DNA of 64,000 bases from Rotaria sp. Silwood1 (Eukaryota > Rotifera > Eurotatoria > Philodinida > Philodinidae), in NCBI GenBank assembly GCA_905250075.1, contig CAJNOP010000192.1, positions 133,854 to 197,853 on the forward strand, read 5' to 3'. Both the position numbers and the translations under genes were made by a program. Below are positions 25,702 through 38,973 of the stretch, in pieces. The notes below the pieces were generated by a model. That model searched no databases, had not been told where the DNA came from, and worked only from the letters and a program-made list of their open reading frames with translations. Each line of letters starts with the position of its first letter. Positions within the stretch are counted from its first letter, which is position 1.

Positions 25702-28632
25702 AAGAGAGAAAGACAAAGAAAATTTTCTCATTTTTTTTTTTTTTTTTTTTGTTTCTTTTTTAATATTTTGTCTTCACTTTCTTTGTCTCTTTCTCTCTTA
25801 CCTAATTATTCGTCTACGCGCATACATATCATAATAAATGTATATATGTGTATGTGTATATCATATTATTGTTCTTTCAATTAGATAGAAAAGTAGACTA
25901 AATACACGTATACATAGATATATTTATTCATATGTGTGTAAAAAAAATTTTTTTTTTTTTTTTCTGTTTTAAAAAGAATCTCAAAATAGCTTTTAAAGCA
26001 GATTTTTGAAGAAGAAGAAAGAAAGGAAACAGATTTTCTTTTTTGTTTTGTTTTGTTATCTTTTGCTTCTTTTTTTTTTTATATAATATATACTGGTCAT
26101 ATTAATTTTTTTTCTCGAATGATGATGAATGTCAATATTGTGTGTATGTGTGGTTTTTCGTTGTTTTTGTTTGTTTGTTTGCATTTCTCTCTCTCTCTCT
26201 TTTTTTCGGTTTTTTAATTGTTAATCGAACAAAAATATATTTAATCGTCTGTATGTTTATTTCTTTTTTTTTTTAACCGTTGATGTGACATATTTGATCA
26301 AAAACAAAAAAAACAAAAAATCTCTCTTTTCATGCTATTTATTATTTGTAAATATACAATGCCACAATAAGAAGAAGAAAAAAAAATAACATTAACATAA
26401 TGTGTAAAAGATTTTAAGGAGTGATTTTTCTTTTTTTTGTTTCATCTTTTCTTCTCTCTTTTTCATTCACTCACTTTTGCGCGCGCGCCTTCCGTTTATA
26501 TTTAATCCTAATGCGTTTATTTCCCGCCTAATACATTGCAAGTTCTTTTCAACTTCTCTTCTTTTTTTTCTTTTCTTTTTTTTTTTTTCTCTTGTCATGA
26601 AAAATAATAAAATGCAATCGGAACATTGAGTGTGTTTATTCAATATTGATAATTAAGAGTTTTACAAGTACAATCAGTATTCTTATTGAAATGTGTTATA
26701 AACAAGAGACAAATTTAATGCATTGGGAAATAGTTTCTTGGGTAATACATAGCATGGTTTATAAGAATAAATTAATTATGATTTTTTGTAAACTACTAAT
26801 ATTAAATATTCTATAGCGAGACAATCAAATTTTACTTTCATATCTAACATTTGATGACTATTTGACATAGCATGTTAAGAAGGAAAGGAGACTAATAACT
26901 CGATATGGGCAAGATGATCCCAGTACTGGGACTAAACTTTTTCAGCTGGAATCGGAACTGTAGTCAAGACAACTACTTTTTCATTGAAAACGATACTTTT
27001 TATGATCGTGTAAAACTTGCCTAGTATGTAATGATTCATAGAGTCTATATATATGTAGATGGGCAAGATTGTCTCAGTCTTAACAGAATCGGATCTAATT
27101 TCTTTTTTGACCTTGATCAGTACCAATACTTTTTCATTGAGAATGATACATTTAATAATCGTGTAAAACTTGAGTCTTATGTCATATTGTTATGACTTAT
27201 GTGTTCTAAATAGAGATGAGTAAGATGCTCCCTGTTGTGTCAGCTAATTAAAAAAAAATACAATGAATATTATGATTTTAATTCTTAGTGTTCAATGAAT
27301 GCAAATCTCTACAAACAATATGAATAGGATTATAATGAAGCCTTCTTTATGATTATGGTACTGTGAATATGATTAGTAATTAAAAATAATAACTAGAAAG
27401 TATGATGAATTTTTGTTTACCTTTTTAAAACCAATTGTACGAACTGATTAGCAATGTTAAACTAAAATTTGTGCAAATAATATTTTCTTTTTGATGTATT
27501 TGTTTTGGTTTTATTATTGATATCATATATCGATTCATAGTTTATATTATTTTTCGATATTCAAATTACACTCAATGTTTGATCCCATGTCATTTGCTAT
27601 TTGATAACTTACATATATCTCTAGTGTTCTTATTATATATCAAATGGAACTGAGATAAAAATTTCGAGAAAGATCAAAGTATTTTTCTTCAGTTTTTATT
27701 TTGTTATATTAGAATAATGATTTTTATTTAAAACATCCAATTTAGATTCTATTGATATTAAAGTAAAATCAAAGAAAATTAAAAAAAACATATTTTGTTA
27801 AGAAGTTTTAAAGGCATCTGTTCATCATATCTGTTGTTATTTATATTTTTGTGCTCTTATTCTCTCTATTCTATCATTATATATATTTTTTGTTTCTGTT
27901 CTTTTGTCATTGGTATTTTTCCCTTCTACCATCTGGTCATATGTGTTGTTCTATATACAGGTATTATCCTTTGTTTATTTGTCCTCTCCTAACAAGTGTT
28001 TTATTCTTTTATATCTACCGTGGTTATTTCCCTTTAACATATAACTACTATCCCTATATAAAGTAGTTGAGATATCGATAATAAAGAGATGAACTACGTG
28101 TGTTAGACCTATCTGCTTTTAATTGTCAACTTATTTATATTAATAAACTCACAGTTTTATATCAATCTAACAATATCATTTATATATATATAAATGAAGG
28201 TAAAAGTTTTATTATATTCGAAACTTTTTCTCACTTATATTTTTTTTTTCTGTTGGTATACTTCATCAAAATAAAAATATTTGTATTTATTTATAACATC
28301 AATAAAATAACTGCGAAACTATTTTTTTGATAACAGGCAAACAAGGTTTCATTCGGAAACATATGCTGTTATTATACCAAATGACTTTATGAAGAGGAAA
28401 ATGCACTCTTATTGATTCCGGTTTTGATGAAAAGCAAATGTTTTTAATAAGTCAACTTGACTGTTATTTATTTCATTTGAAACTGAACATTTCTACTGTT
28501 TTTATTATTCCGAAGCGCCCCCTCTCCCATCTAAAATACAGTTATATTCTATATGCAGTTAAAATTAGAAAAAAAAAATGATTATGTAAAAGGGTGTGTC
28601 ATCGTTATCATTTTTTTCTTTTGTATGCATAT
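25702..28632. other. Intergenic, AT-rich, with simple repeats
   Basis: Begins with the 3' UTR of the PRRC2-like gene, then long poly-T tracts, (CT)n and (GT)-rich patches, and a degenerate tandem repeat at 26903-27240. The ORFs at 27795-28330 are hydrophobic by-products of T-rich DNA. No gene seen. Confidence 0.5.
26903..27240. repeat. Degenerate tandem repeat, unit about 154 bp, just over two copies
   Basis: GGGCAAGAT occurs at 26907 and 27061, with a diverged GAGTAAGAT at 27218. ACTTTTTCATTGA followed by a GATCGTGTAAAACTTG-type block occurs at 26975 and 27128. The spacing is therefore 153-157 bp. It is non-coding. Confidence 0.7.
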
Positions 28633-28929
28633 CTAGCTGTTGTTAACTTCGAGTAGTTGATTAAGAAGATGAATGTAGTTAACAGCTGTACGAAGAGTTT
28701 CAATACGAGATAATTTATTTTTATTTTCAACAGGTAAGACCAAACGAAGTTGAGTATAAGCTTTATTTAGTTTAAGCATTCGATGTTTTTCACGTATAGT
28801 TGCTTCATCACGTTGTTGTCCATTGAGTTTACGTTTTTTTCGTGTTGGTTGTATTTGTTGTAAACTTGATGATGATGATGATGATGATGATGGAATATTG
28901 TTATAAAAAAACTTTTCTTCGTTGTTCAT
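28633..28929 (-). CDS. Small bHLH transcription factor
   Basis: A 98-aa single-exon protein. A Ser-rich N-terminus (nine Ser in a row) leads into a basic patch (TRKKRKL) and a complete bHLH domain at about residues 40-95: basic region RDEATIREKHRM, helix 1 LNKAYTQLRLVLP, loop VENKNK, and helix 2 LSRIETLRTAVNYIHLLNQLL. The Glu of the basic region that contacts the E-box is kept. The helix 2 pattern ETLRxAVxYI is that of class II tissue-specific factors (Achaete-scute, Fer3/Ptf1a, Mesp types); I cannot choose among them. It expectedly dimerises with an E protein and binds E-boxes in the nucleus. It ends right after the domain, so it is close to the minimum length for the family. Confidence 0.85.
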   Translation of the reverse strand: MNNEEKFFYNNIPSSSSSSSSSLQQIQPTRKKRKLNGQQRDEATIREKHRMLKLNKAYTQLRLVLPVENKNKLSRIETLRTAVNYIHLLNQLLEVNNS

Positions 28930-31368
28930 CTCAATTTTTTATGATTTAAAGAAAAAAAAACGATCAGTGTATATATATATACACACATCATATTTTACTC
29001 GTCTCTCTATATAATCGAATCATTAAGTAAGTAATGATCTTTGACGATGTAGTAATAACAAGAGTCATTCGATAGAAGAAAAAAAAAATCCACCAATTAT
29101 GGATTGATTTCAATTGTTATTATATTTTTATAATACGACCACTTTGAAAGAGATTCAATAGTAAAAATCAGTATTTTCAACGAAAGTCAATTCTTTTAAT
29201 CGATTATAATGTAGTAGATAATGAAAATATTTTTTTTTTTATAAATAATATACTGAACTAAAATTTTGAATAGATCTATCGAGTTTATCAATTTTTGAGG
29301 TTTTGTTTCGATTTACTAAATGAAATTGAAGAGTCACACTCAATGATAAATATTGAAAAATACAATGCGTAATAATCGACTTTAGCGTCGTTTGACAGTA
29401 ATACTTGACTATCCATTGTAAAACGATGTATACATATAAAAAAAAAAGTGTACATTCTCTTAAACGAAACAATAAATCAAACGTCAACGAATCATGATAC
29501 TTTAGTGTTCGTCCATGATATTGATGTGCCGATTATAATTGACTTTTTATATTATTTATAAGTTATTATTGTCAACCTATTTTTTTAATGTTTCCGACAG
29601 CTTGATTATGCCACCGTAGGCGAGGTTTTTTTTTCTTATTCTATAAAATGGTAGATGCTTTTACCTTTCTCTTTTTTTTTTTTTTTTTGTAAGCCTCTTA
29701 GATAATGATCTAGTATGTAAACATAATAAATAATACAATAAGAAATAGTGCAAGAAAAAAAATAAAAAGAAATAAAATGAATCATACATACTTATCTGCA
29801 TTTTTTCTTTTCCTTTTTACATACATATATACTCAAATAATAATTTTTATCATCGAAATATATTTCTAGCTGTATTCATCTAACGTAGGCACATTAACGA
29901 TTTTTTTTCTCTTACTCCTCTCTATTTTACTTATGCATAATTTTTAATCAAATTGTGCATATAATGCATGTGTGTCAATATTATGACAGAATCTATCGTC
30001 CTCGTCATTCTCGCGTTCTTTAGGATTGTATCTATGTAAAAAAAAAAAAAAAACGAAATAAACTGCCTAACCCAATAGTAATCTTTTACTCTTACGCATA
30101 TGCGTGACTTTTATTCTTTTTTTTTATTTATTTATTTATTTATTTTTACAACGACACACGTAGATATGACTCTCAAACCAAAACCAAGGAAAAGGTAGAT
30201 AAGGAGACAAAGGAAAGGGAAGTTTATATCTGTATGTATGGATTATTTATCTACGACAGATTAGTATTAAACATAGCACACAGACATATGGATAATGCTC
30301 TATCTGTTTATATGTGCACATACGATGAAAGCAGCAGTTCACAAGGGTAACATTTGTTTTGTGTAGTTAAACGATTATTCTTCTTTGAATTATCAAGTAC
30401 GTTATCAGTATGATGAACACGTGTAGACACATACGCATATAAATGCATACATGCACTTTTTTTTTCTATGCATTATTATTGATATGCACCATATGATATA
30501 AAGTTAGTTTAATATGTTATGTCTACAAGCCCTTTTACATTTATTGTGGTTCATATATTTTTCTTCATCATCTTTCTATCGTTAATAACTTTCCACATCG
30601 ATATATATATATATATATATTTTGTTCTTTTATATATGTATGTGCACGTCATTCGATGCTTAAGGGCGAAATTTTATCAATTTTTTTTTCTTCTTGTTGT
30701 TTCGTTTTATGAGTTATAATTCTATGCAATGAAATACACAAGCCAGTTTGTTTGGTCTATTGTCCGTTCACTGTATTTTGTGTCTGTTCGTTCTACGGAT
30801 GGAATAAATTTATAAAAAAAAAAAAAAGAACTCTCGTTCTTTCTTTTGACATTCTTTCTTTCTTGATAGAGAAATACATAAGGGTACCATTACCATACAT
30901 ACATAGCACTCACCAGAAAGAATGAAGAAGAAGGAAAAAAATGCGACCGATAGTGGCAAAGAGAAAATGTCATTTCCATTTCTCTTCTTGTTCGTGTTCT
31001 TCTTTTTCTTCTGTTCGCCGATTGCTTTCCATCAATAGGGTAGTGGACGACGGTCGAATGGGTTCATCAACATTGACGAACGTCGTTTTTCTTTTTCTCT
31101 TTTGCTTTATTTCCTTCACCTGTTCTATTCAATAAGACGAGAACGAGAGAAACAGTTGATTACTTCGAACATGTGCATATATTCGTCTTCACCATTCGCG
31201 TTTTCTCTCTCTCTCTCTCTCTCTCTCTCTGGCTTCTCTACTCTATTCATTTTTTTTTGCACTTGTAGACAAACCGTCAATACTGCTCAGTATATTGATT
31301 GTATTCGACTGACCTAATTTTTGGAAACGAAAAAGTTAAGAAGAAAAAAAAAATATATATATATATAT
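28930..31368. other. Intergenic between divergent bHLH and 405-aa genes
   Basis: AT-rich, with poly-T runs, (TA)n at about 30599-30620 and (CT)n at 31204-31230. It must hold the promoters of both flanking genes. The CT tract and a (TA)n tract directly ahead of the ATG at 31369 lie in the presumed leader of the plus-strand gene. No other coding region is supported. Confidence 0.5.
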
Positions 31369-34365
31369 ATGTGGTATCCTTCTCAACAGCAACAGCAGCT
31401 GTATAGCTGGCATGGATATGCGCATCATTTTCCATCCCGATCACAACAACAACAAACTTATTTGAAAAGTTCATATTATATTCATGGTGATGAATTATCA
31501 ACTACAAACGTTATACCAATTCATGATGAGAATGAATCACCACCTATCCATTGTCAAACAACATACGGCGGCAATGCTCATGGTAAGAAGAAAAAAACGA
31601 GTTGAAAATTGACATGAGTGTTTTTCTTTTAAATTGAATAAGTTCTTTTTCGTACATAAGAAATAACACTAATAATTTGTATAAGTGCTATAGTTTATTT
31701 CATTTTTTAGGTTTCATTATTTTTAAAGTCGAATAAGAGAAGGAAAGAGTGAATTAAAATAGGAACAGATATGTATAAGTAGAAGTTTATATCGATGTTT
31801 TTATTATTATTATTATTATTTTACATATGTGTATAAGTGGACAAATTGTTGCATCTCTATCTGCTGTTAAAACGACAACTAGTAGTCTCCTTCGTTGTCT
31901 TACGCAATGATGATCTTAATGAACGATAGCGACAATGACGATGACATTTGTCGTGTTCACAGTATAAGCTATTCAATTCGGCTTCACGTTCTCTTAACAA
32001 GTTGATCGCTAGATCAATCACATAGTGATTGTATGTAGATATATACTATTCACGCAATCGCATACTGTTGTGTTCTATAAAGATAAACAAAGTCTATGAT
32101 AGAATCTAAATCGAATTATTACGATTTATATAAATGAAGAGAACATATTATTGAAGATTGAGATCTAGTATTCATATGGGTATTGAGAAGACTAACAAGC
32201 GAATTAGAAGAGGAGAAAAAAATCTCAATCATAACTATATTTAACTTAGATATTAAATTTCTAATAATAATAAATTGTTGAGTTCCGCAATAAGAAAGTG
32301 TTGTCTTTTTAACTTTCTATCTTTACTTAAAAATGATAATTACAAACATTAGTAGATGATAATAACTGCTGTTAAAGTCTTTTAAAAGAATCATTAAAGT
32401 AATAAATTTATCTATAGACAGATATCTGTCTGTAGGAATCATGATGATATGTCATGTTTTACTTTTCCCATATGTAAAGATAAACAAGAACAAAGTAGTT
32501 CCGTAACAGACGGAGATTCATTGTTTTGTAATTAATAAGGTTGCATTCTTAAGTATGTTGATATGGAATGGGTGTGCATTGCAAAAAAATGTGTTTTTTT
32601 TCTTCCACTAGAACAGTATTCTTATATGTCGTCCTCTTTGTTTATGTGGCTTTGAAAGTAGTCAGACCAAGAATGAGAAGAAGAGGCTGTCGAAGTGCCA
32701 GTAATAATAGAAAAACGGAGGAAGAAAAACGTTCTCGACCATTCTTTTTTTTATGCTACGTAATTAAAAAAAAATAGTGTCTCTTTTAATCGACGATAGA
32801 TAGAACTATATAATAAGAAGGAAAAACAAGGTGGATTCATAAGTTGCGCTTTAGCTTCATTTCCGTTGGCATATAAAAATTTTTTCTTCTGTAATCCGAG
32901 CTGAGTGCATAAATATATATATATATCTGTGCCTGTGTCTGTACACATGTGATAGACAGTGCATAGTTGATCTATATATATATTGTTATGTTGACCAGAT
33001 GAAAAGAACAAATGATAATTACGAATTGTTTTTGGTTATATTTTGATATTCTAGTCATATATAAAATTTTTTTATTGAAATTTAATGATTTATCTTAATA
33101 AATTGGCTTATTTTTATACATAGCTATTTTCTTTCCTAATTGCTTTAGTTGTTAGTTGCCCTTCCCATTTTCCTCTCAACTTTTTTCCTGTTACTATTTC
33201 TGTAGTCAATAAGTACTGAAAGGACTGTTTTTTTTTTGTCTTTCTTCTTCTTTTTTCTCACATTCGTAGTCCTACTATATATTACCGCAGTGCTCATTGT
33301 CATTCAAGTTTTTCATCGTCATCATCATCATCTTTTCTTTCTTTTTCTTTTCTTTTTCTAGTTATTACAGACTGCTACGTGACTACTTCAAACAATTCAT
33401 ACGGTGATGAAATGCCCTCATTTCATCCAACACCAACACGAAATGCATATTGGAATCCAGTTATTGCCGCGCCACCAACAAAAAATATGACTATTATGAC
33501 ATCACCCGCACCCATCATTTCCTCTTCTTCATCAGCAACAACTTGTTGGGACTGGTTACTTTTTTCGCCAGAATATTATTCTGAATTTTATACACCATTA
33601 ACGACTTGTGTTCAAAAAATAGAAGAGGATAAAGATAATGATATTGATTGTAATTTTCAAGCGAGTTTACCAACATGTTTACTCGAATTACTTTATATAA
33701 CACCAAAATTAATAAATACATCGGACGATGAGAATGATAGTGATCAAGAGATTAGTTCTCTTCATAGAAATGACGAGTCATTATTATTGAAAAATACTAT
33801 CTCATCAAATTTATCATTATCGTCCGATAATAATAATAATAATAATTCAAATTTAAATATTAATAATCAAAATTCTAAAGAAAATCGTTCATCAACACCC
33901 GATACAGATGATGGTTATCAATCAGCTAGTGATGTTAGTCGTAGTGATTATTCTCAACAATCATCAATACATGATGATCATAAAAATAGTAAAGATGATA
34001 TAACAATAACTAAACATTCTTTACCTACACCACTTATGCCACGACGTATAACATATGCAGCTGCTGTTAAACCAATAATAACAATAGCAAATAAAATATC
34101 TTCACCACCAATATTAACTAATAAATCCAAACAAATATCTAATAATATATTATCAACAACAACAGGAATTAATACAAATGATATGTTGAATACTAAAGGT
34201 CAAAAATCAAAATTTATTGCACCACGTTTTGAACGTATGCATCATGCGAAACAACATACTTCTTCATCAATATCATCTAATCGAACACAAATACGTTCGA
34301 ATAATAATAATATTAATAATAATAATCAACGGAATCATATTGTTAATTCAACACGACGTCGTTAA
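31369..34365 (+). CDS. Unrecognised low-complexity protein, 405 aa, two exons
   Basis: I do not recognise a family. Exon 1 is 31369-31582 and exon 2 is 33362-34365, joined across a 1779 bp intron (donor GGTAAGAAG, acceptor TTTTTCTAG); the sum is 1218 nt. The start is the ATG of MWYPSQQQQQLYSWHGY, just after a (TA)n run. The N-terminus is Gln/Tyr/His-rich. The middle has a less biased, possibly folded or binding segment (CWDWLLFSPEYYSEFYTPL, then FQASLPTCLLELLYITPKLI). Next come an acidic Ser/Asn stretch, a PDTDDGYQSASDVSRSDY block, a short ITYAAAVKP motif, a KFIAPRFERMHHAK block, and a basic Asn-rich tail ending TRRR. No signal peptide or membrane segment is seen. It may be a disordered regulatory protein, but this is inference. 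Confidence 0.7.
31583..33361 (+). other. Intron of the 405-aa gene
   Basis: 1779 bp, GT at 31583 and AG ending 33361 after a TTTCTTTTTCTTTTC tract. Short ORFs inside are interrupted and compositionally unlike coding DNA here. Nothing else recognised. Confidence 0.6.
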
Positions 34366-37300
34366 CGAAATAAAAACTATATTATTATTATTATTATTAT
34401 TATTTTGACTTTTATATACGTAAGCCATTCAATTAAAAGATTTCTTTTTTCTTTCGTTCTGTTTTTCTTCTTCTTTATATGTGTATTTCATTGTTGTTCG
34501 TATGTCTTCATTTGTTTCTATGTTGTATTAGAATCGAGTCAGTTAACAAAACAAAACAAAACACAACAAAACAAAAAAAAATTGATGATGATGAAATGAA
34601 TCAAATTTATATACAGATATGACCTTGAATAATGATGTTTTTTCTTTTGTATCGATTTGACATGTCATTGAACACAAGTGTTGATTCCTTGGAGATTGTC
34701 TTAATTGTTGAATAGTTATTCGACGACTCAGTTCATATTACATATCAAGTAACAATCTTGATAATTTTATTTGAATGTCAAAAATTTACATGAAAGTTTC
34801 TACGAGTAATATTTGATTATAGTTTATGTCAAAAGGAATTATTTTAACTATTGAATCGATTATTATAAATATAAAACGATTTAGTTGACTAGTACAATAT
34901 AATCATTTATATCGATCAAGTAGCATATTACATAATAACTTGTCAAATAGATCTATACAAGAATATAAAAAAACTGTAAAATAAATTGTAATTCCCGCAG
35001 GTAATACTCTCTTTTCATGTACTTCTATACTAATGAAAACTGATATTCATAGAACATGTCCTAGATATTGAGACCTATTCTATGATAGAATTTCAGCGTT
35101 CTATATATGATTGGTAGACAAATCTAAATAATATTAAAATCACAAAAAAATAATATGAATTATGCTTTAAAAAAATAGAGAAAAACGCGTACAAGTTCAA
35201 TCATTGACTCATTTTGACGTAACGTTTACTTTTCTATATACCACATACTCGCATTGATGTCCTTTGTCCATAACGTAGTGAATAAAAACTATTATCAGAT
35301 GCTTTTTAAAATGTTAACCACCATTTTTTGCATAACTTACGATGGCTTCTAGCTATCAAATTCGGGTTTTCTTTTTTATCATTAGATAGAACAATGCGGG
35401 GACATCTATCTATGTACGCTCAGATATACCAATATACAAGTCAGAGTATGTTGTATTGACCATAAGCAGCACTCTTCAGGCTATATTTTAATGTAATTCG
35501 AATATACGTTGCTACGAAAACTTCTAGAAATGTTCACTTGCAAATATTCTTGAACTTAATGAATAATATATAAATAGATGTCCTCTGTACTACTGTCTAA
35601 GGGCGAATACTTATAGTGAATAAGTGAATTGATTGGTAACTTCTGTTCTTTTAAGGCTCCCTCTTCCTCAAAAATCGATCTCGGTCCAGGAACGTCCAAA
35701 TGGCCTGAAAATTGGAGGATATGTTGGGCCTAAAGTGGGAAAGCTATGATAAAATTTTCAGCCCAAAATTATAAGTTTTAAGCGAGATAATGACCAAACA
35801 AGGGTGAAAAATAGGCGATTTGGCATCCCAAATTTCTCGGTCTTGACCCGCTCAATATATTTAAATTTTATTTTTGTTTGAAAGAGCATGTCAAGATGCA
35901 GGGCATGACAAGGTTCGATTTTTTAAATACTCACTTTTCAAGCGCAAAAAAGGGATCGAAAGTTTGATGACTGAAAAAACTATCGAAAAAGTCCTGTCAA
36001 TTTATAGAAATACTTATCTGTATAACAAAAAAAAAGACCTAATTGGAAAAACTAGCCTTGTCATGCCCTGCATCTTTACATGCTTTTTCAAACAAAAAAA
36101 ATTTTAATATATTGGATGGACTTTGAAAGAGAAATTTTGGATGCGCGTTTGAGAAAGTGAAAAATGAGAAAAAACAAAAAAGATTTTTATCGTTTATGAA
36201 AGAGCAAATGACAGGCTATCTCCCCATGTATTTCTCTCAATTTTGACCGTTCTGACGAAAATTGACCTTTAAATCAAGTTATAATATTTTTTTTCAAGGT
36301 TGAGCAAGTACAGATATTTTCGAGTATAAGTACAAGTACTAATCAATCGAACTACGAGCACACGTATAAGAACGAATAGACATATAACAAAAATCATATT
36401 CGTGCTTCGTTAACTTTATCTTTCTCTACCAAATGAAGCGAATCCACTGAAGGTTTGAAATGTCGTAAAATGAATAAACTCATCGATACTCATAACATCG
36501 TAAATATTTTACAAGATATAACAATATTTCGATTGATTATAGTAAGTAATGAGACAAAATAGAAAATAAATAATATCAATACAAATATATATATATAGAT
36601 GTATTGATGCACAGTATATTGTTATGTTTTTTGTCAATAAATTCGATTTATAGATCTTTGTCTAATAAATACTTTTAACATGATATAACTAATAACATAT
36701 GAAAAATATTTCTAAAATTCATTAGAAAAAAAAAATTCTCTGAGCTTGATGACACTTGTATTTGTGTAAGAATAGTATGTAGAAAGCAGAAAATCAGTCG
36801 TCATATCATAAATGTAAACAATCAGTACATACATATCATGAATAATAACTTCGACCGAAATAGAAACAAGCAAGAAAAACAATATTGCTTGTGACAATCA
36901 AAACTTTTTTTTTTTACATCTATTGCGTACAATATATTCAAAGACATTTTATAAGTTCGACTATTCATTTTGTACAATAAATAAAAAAGTGAAAAACTAT
37001 TTTGTAAGTAGTTATATAATATTATTTTAATAAAATTCTGGAAATAGAACGTAATTAATTGATGGGAAAGATTTTATTTATTTTGTAATTCGATACTAAA
37101 TAAATAATATTTCACGTAGAATAATCCTATTGAGTAATAATGTATAAGATAATGGCACTTCAGACTTATTATATTTTATCAATTGATTCATCATAGTGAA
37201 TATCAATACTTAATTAATTATTGATTTAAGATTGTCTGAAATTAGATAAGAACGAAACAATATCTACTTTACACTTCGTTGTTGATCAGACAATGTATTA

Positions 37301-38973
37301 TGAACTTAAAATACAAATAGTAAAATTCTGTGCACAGAAATTTCATTCATAGAAATTTTATGAATTTGCCTTTTAACTTATTTAATCATTAGTTAGTAAT
37401 GAATGTATCTTTCAAAATACTATGTTATGCAGAAACCATAGAACATGATGAAACATACTGTCATCGTACGATGCTTAATATTTTATGAGGATTAACCCTT
37501 GAGAATAAAAAAAACCTTAGATAACTAAATGATGAGTAAATTCATGATTTTATGTTTTGAATAATAGAGATTAGGTATGTGTCTGTTTTTTTTTTCTTCA
37601 ACAGAACTTGGTAACTTCTTAAAATAATAGTTTACGGCTAAATTTTTTCCTTTATGTTTTCATAATTTTATGAGATGTCATAAAAAAATACTTAATTATA
37701 ACAAAAATAATACAAAGTAAACGTGTTTTTTTTTTGTCAAATCTTTTCAAAAAAAAACCAATAGATTTGTTTTTATGATTCAAAAACAAAATTAATACAT
37801 AGATCTTGTCTCAAATTCGTTTTTTCTTTGAAAACCGCATCGAAAACTACTTGTCACAAAGAAAAAAAAAATTAGTTTCTTAATACAAATATCCTAATCA
37901 AATAAATTTTTTGTTTACAATGATTAACAATGTTTTCTCGTTCGTTATTTTTTATGGCTACCACATGATTGTTGATATTAATCGTTTATCGCATAACTCG
38001 TATAGCCTATATGTATGTCACATAACCCATATGGTGTATCGGTCTGTCATATTTTCATTTGGATAGATTTTTTTTTCTCTTGGATATCTTGAAGAGAAAT
38101 TGATCGACGAAGAATGCCTGACGATGTTTTCTAGTTGATTTTTTTCTTCTTTTATTTTTTTTTCTGCTTATTCTACTCATACCAAAACAGCCATTAGTTA
38201 TATAGGATTTCTTACTAATAAGATTCTTCTCTGTATGTATATCCCCCCCAAAAAAAAACTAAGTATGCATATGTTCTAATTTCTATCTTAAGTTATTGAC
38301 GTGTGTTGAGTTTTCTTGTCTATGACATGCGCATATTTTTCTTCGTACATTAAGTTGATATTTTTTATACGCGACAAAGAGAAGAACAAAAGAAAAAAAA
38401 AATCTGTCTATGAATGATCATTGTTGTGAAAAAAAAAAAGACAGAAAGGCCACATATAGATGGAAACACATTGTTGACGATAACGACAGGTATTATACAT
38501 AAATCCTGGTACATAACGTCATTGCTTATTCAATTATAATTTTTGCCTTTTTCTTCTTTTTTTTTTTGTTTTTCTGTTCTTTCTTTGTGACAAGACAGAC
38601 AAAAGTTATTAACTTTAGCTTTATGTTTGTATCACAAAAAACAAACGAGAGCTACCAGCTAACTGATTTCACAAAGCATATCTCCGTCTATCTTCCAGTC
38701 TATTTGCGAATTAGACACGCACACATACACAGAAGGGTGCCAACACACACACATACAACGATAAATCTAGAGACTAAAACTGACAGAAGGATATTATCAT
38801 ATAAACTCATCCGACATATTGGAAGACGACCTTTTGTTTTCTTGTTTTTTTGTACTTTTTCATGTCATCTATGGAATAGATAAATAACAGTAAGATTTTT
38901 TTTTTATTATCAAAATAATAAGAACATTTTATGTTGTCAAATAGATCTTATATTTTATGATACATAATAAATA
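34366..38973. other. Intergenic, with one fold-back element
   Basis: Starts with an (ATT)n microsatellite (about 34380-34404) in the 3' UTR of the upstream gene. An imperfect inverted repeat lies at 35795-36175 (listed). The remainder is AT-rich with poly-T runs. The 105-codon ORF at 38566-38883 has no recognisable protein features and lies in likely leader DNA of the 157-aa gene. Confidence 0.5.
35795..36175. mobile_element. Fold-back / MITE-like inverted repeat
   Basis: The left arm around 35855-35913 (including GATGCAGGGCATGACAAGG) is the reverse complement, with few mismatches, of 36055-36112 (including CCTTGTCATGCCCTGCATC). Weaker complementarity extends outward to about 35795 and 36175. 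The loop is about 140 bp. There is no transposase, so it is probably a non-autonomous element. The ORF crossing it is an accident of the inverted arms. Confidence 0.65.

Noticed and set aside
27795-28330. Overlapping hydrophobic ORFs that look like membrane peptides
   Set aside because: T-rich DNA gives Phe/Leu/Ile/Tyr-rich frames by chance; the three overlap in different frames, and no splice or family support was found.
35874-36107. 77-codon ORF that begins and ends with mirrored protein segments
   Set aside because: It is an artefact of reading across the arms of the fold-back element.
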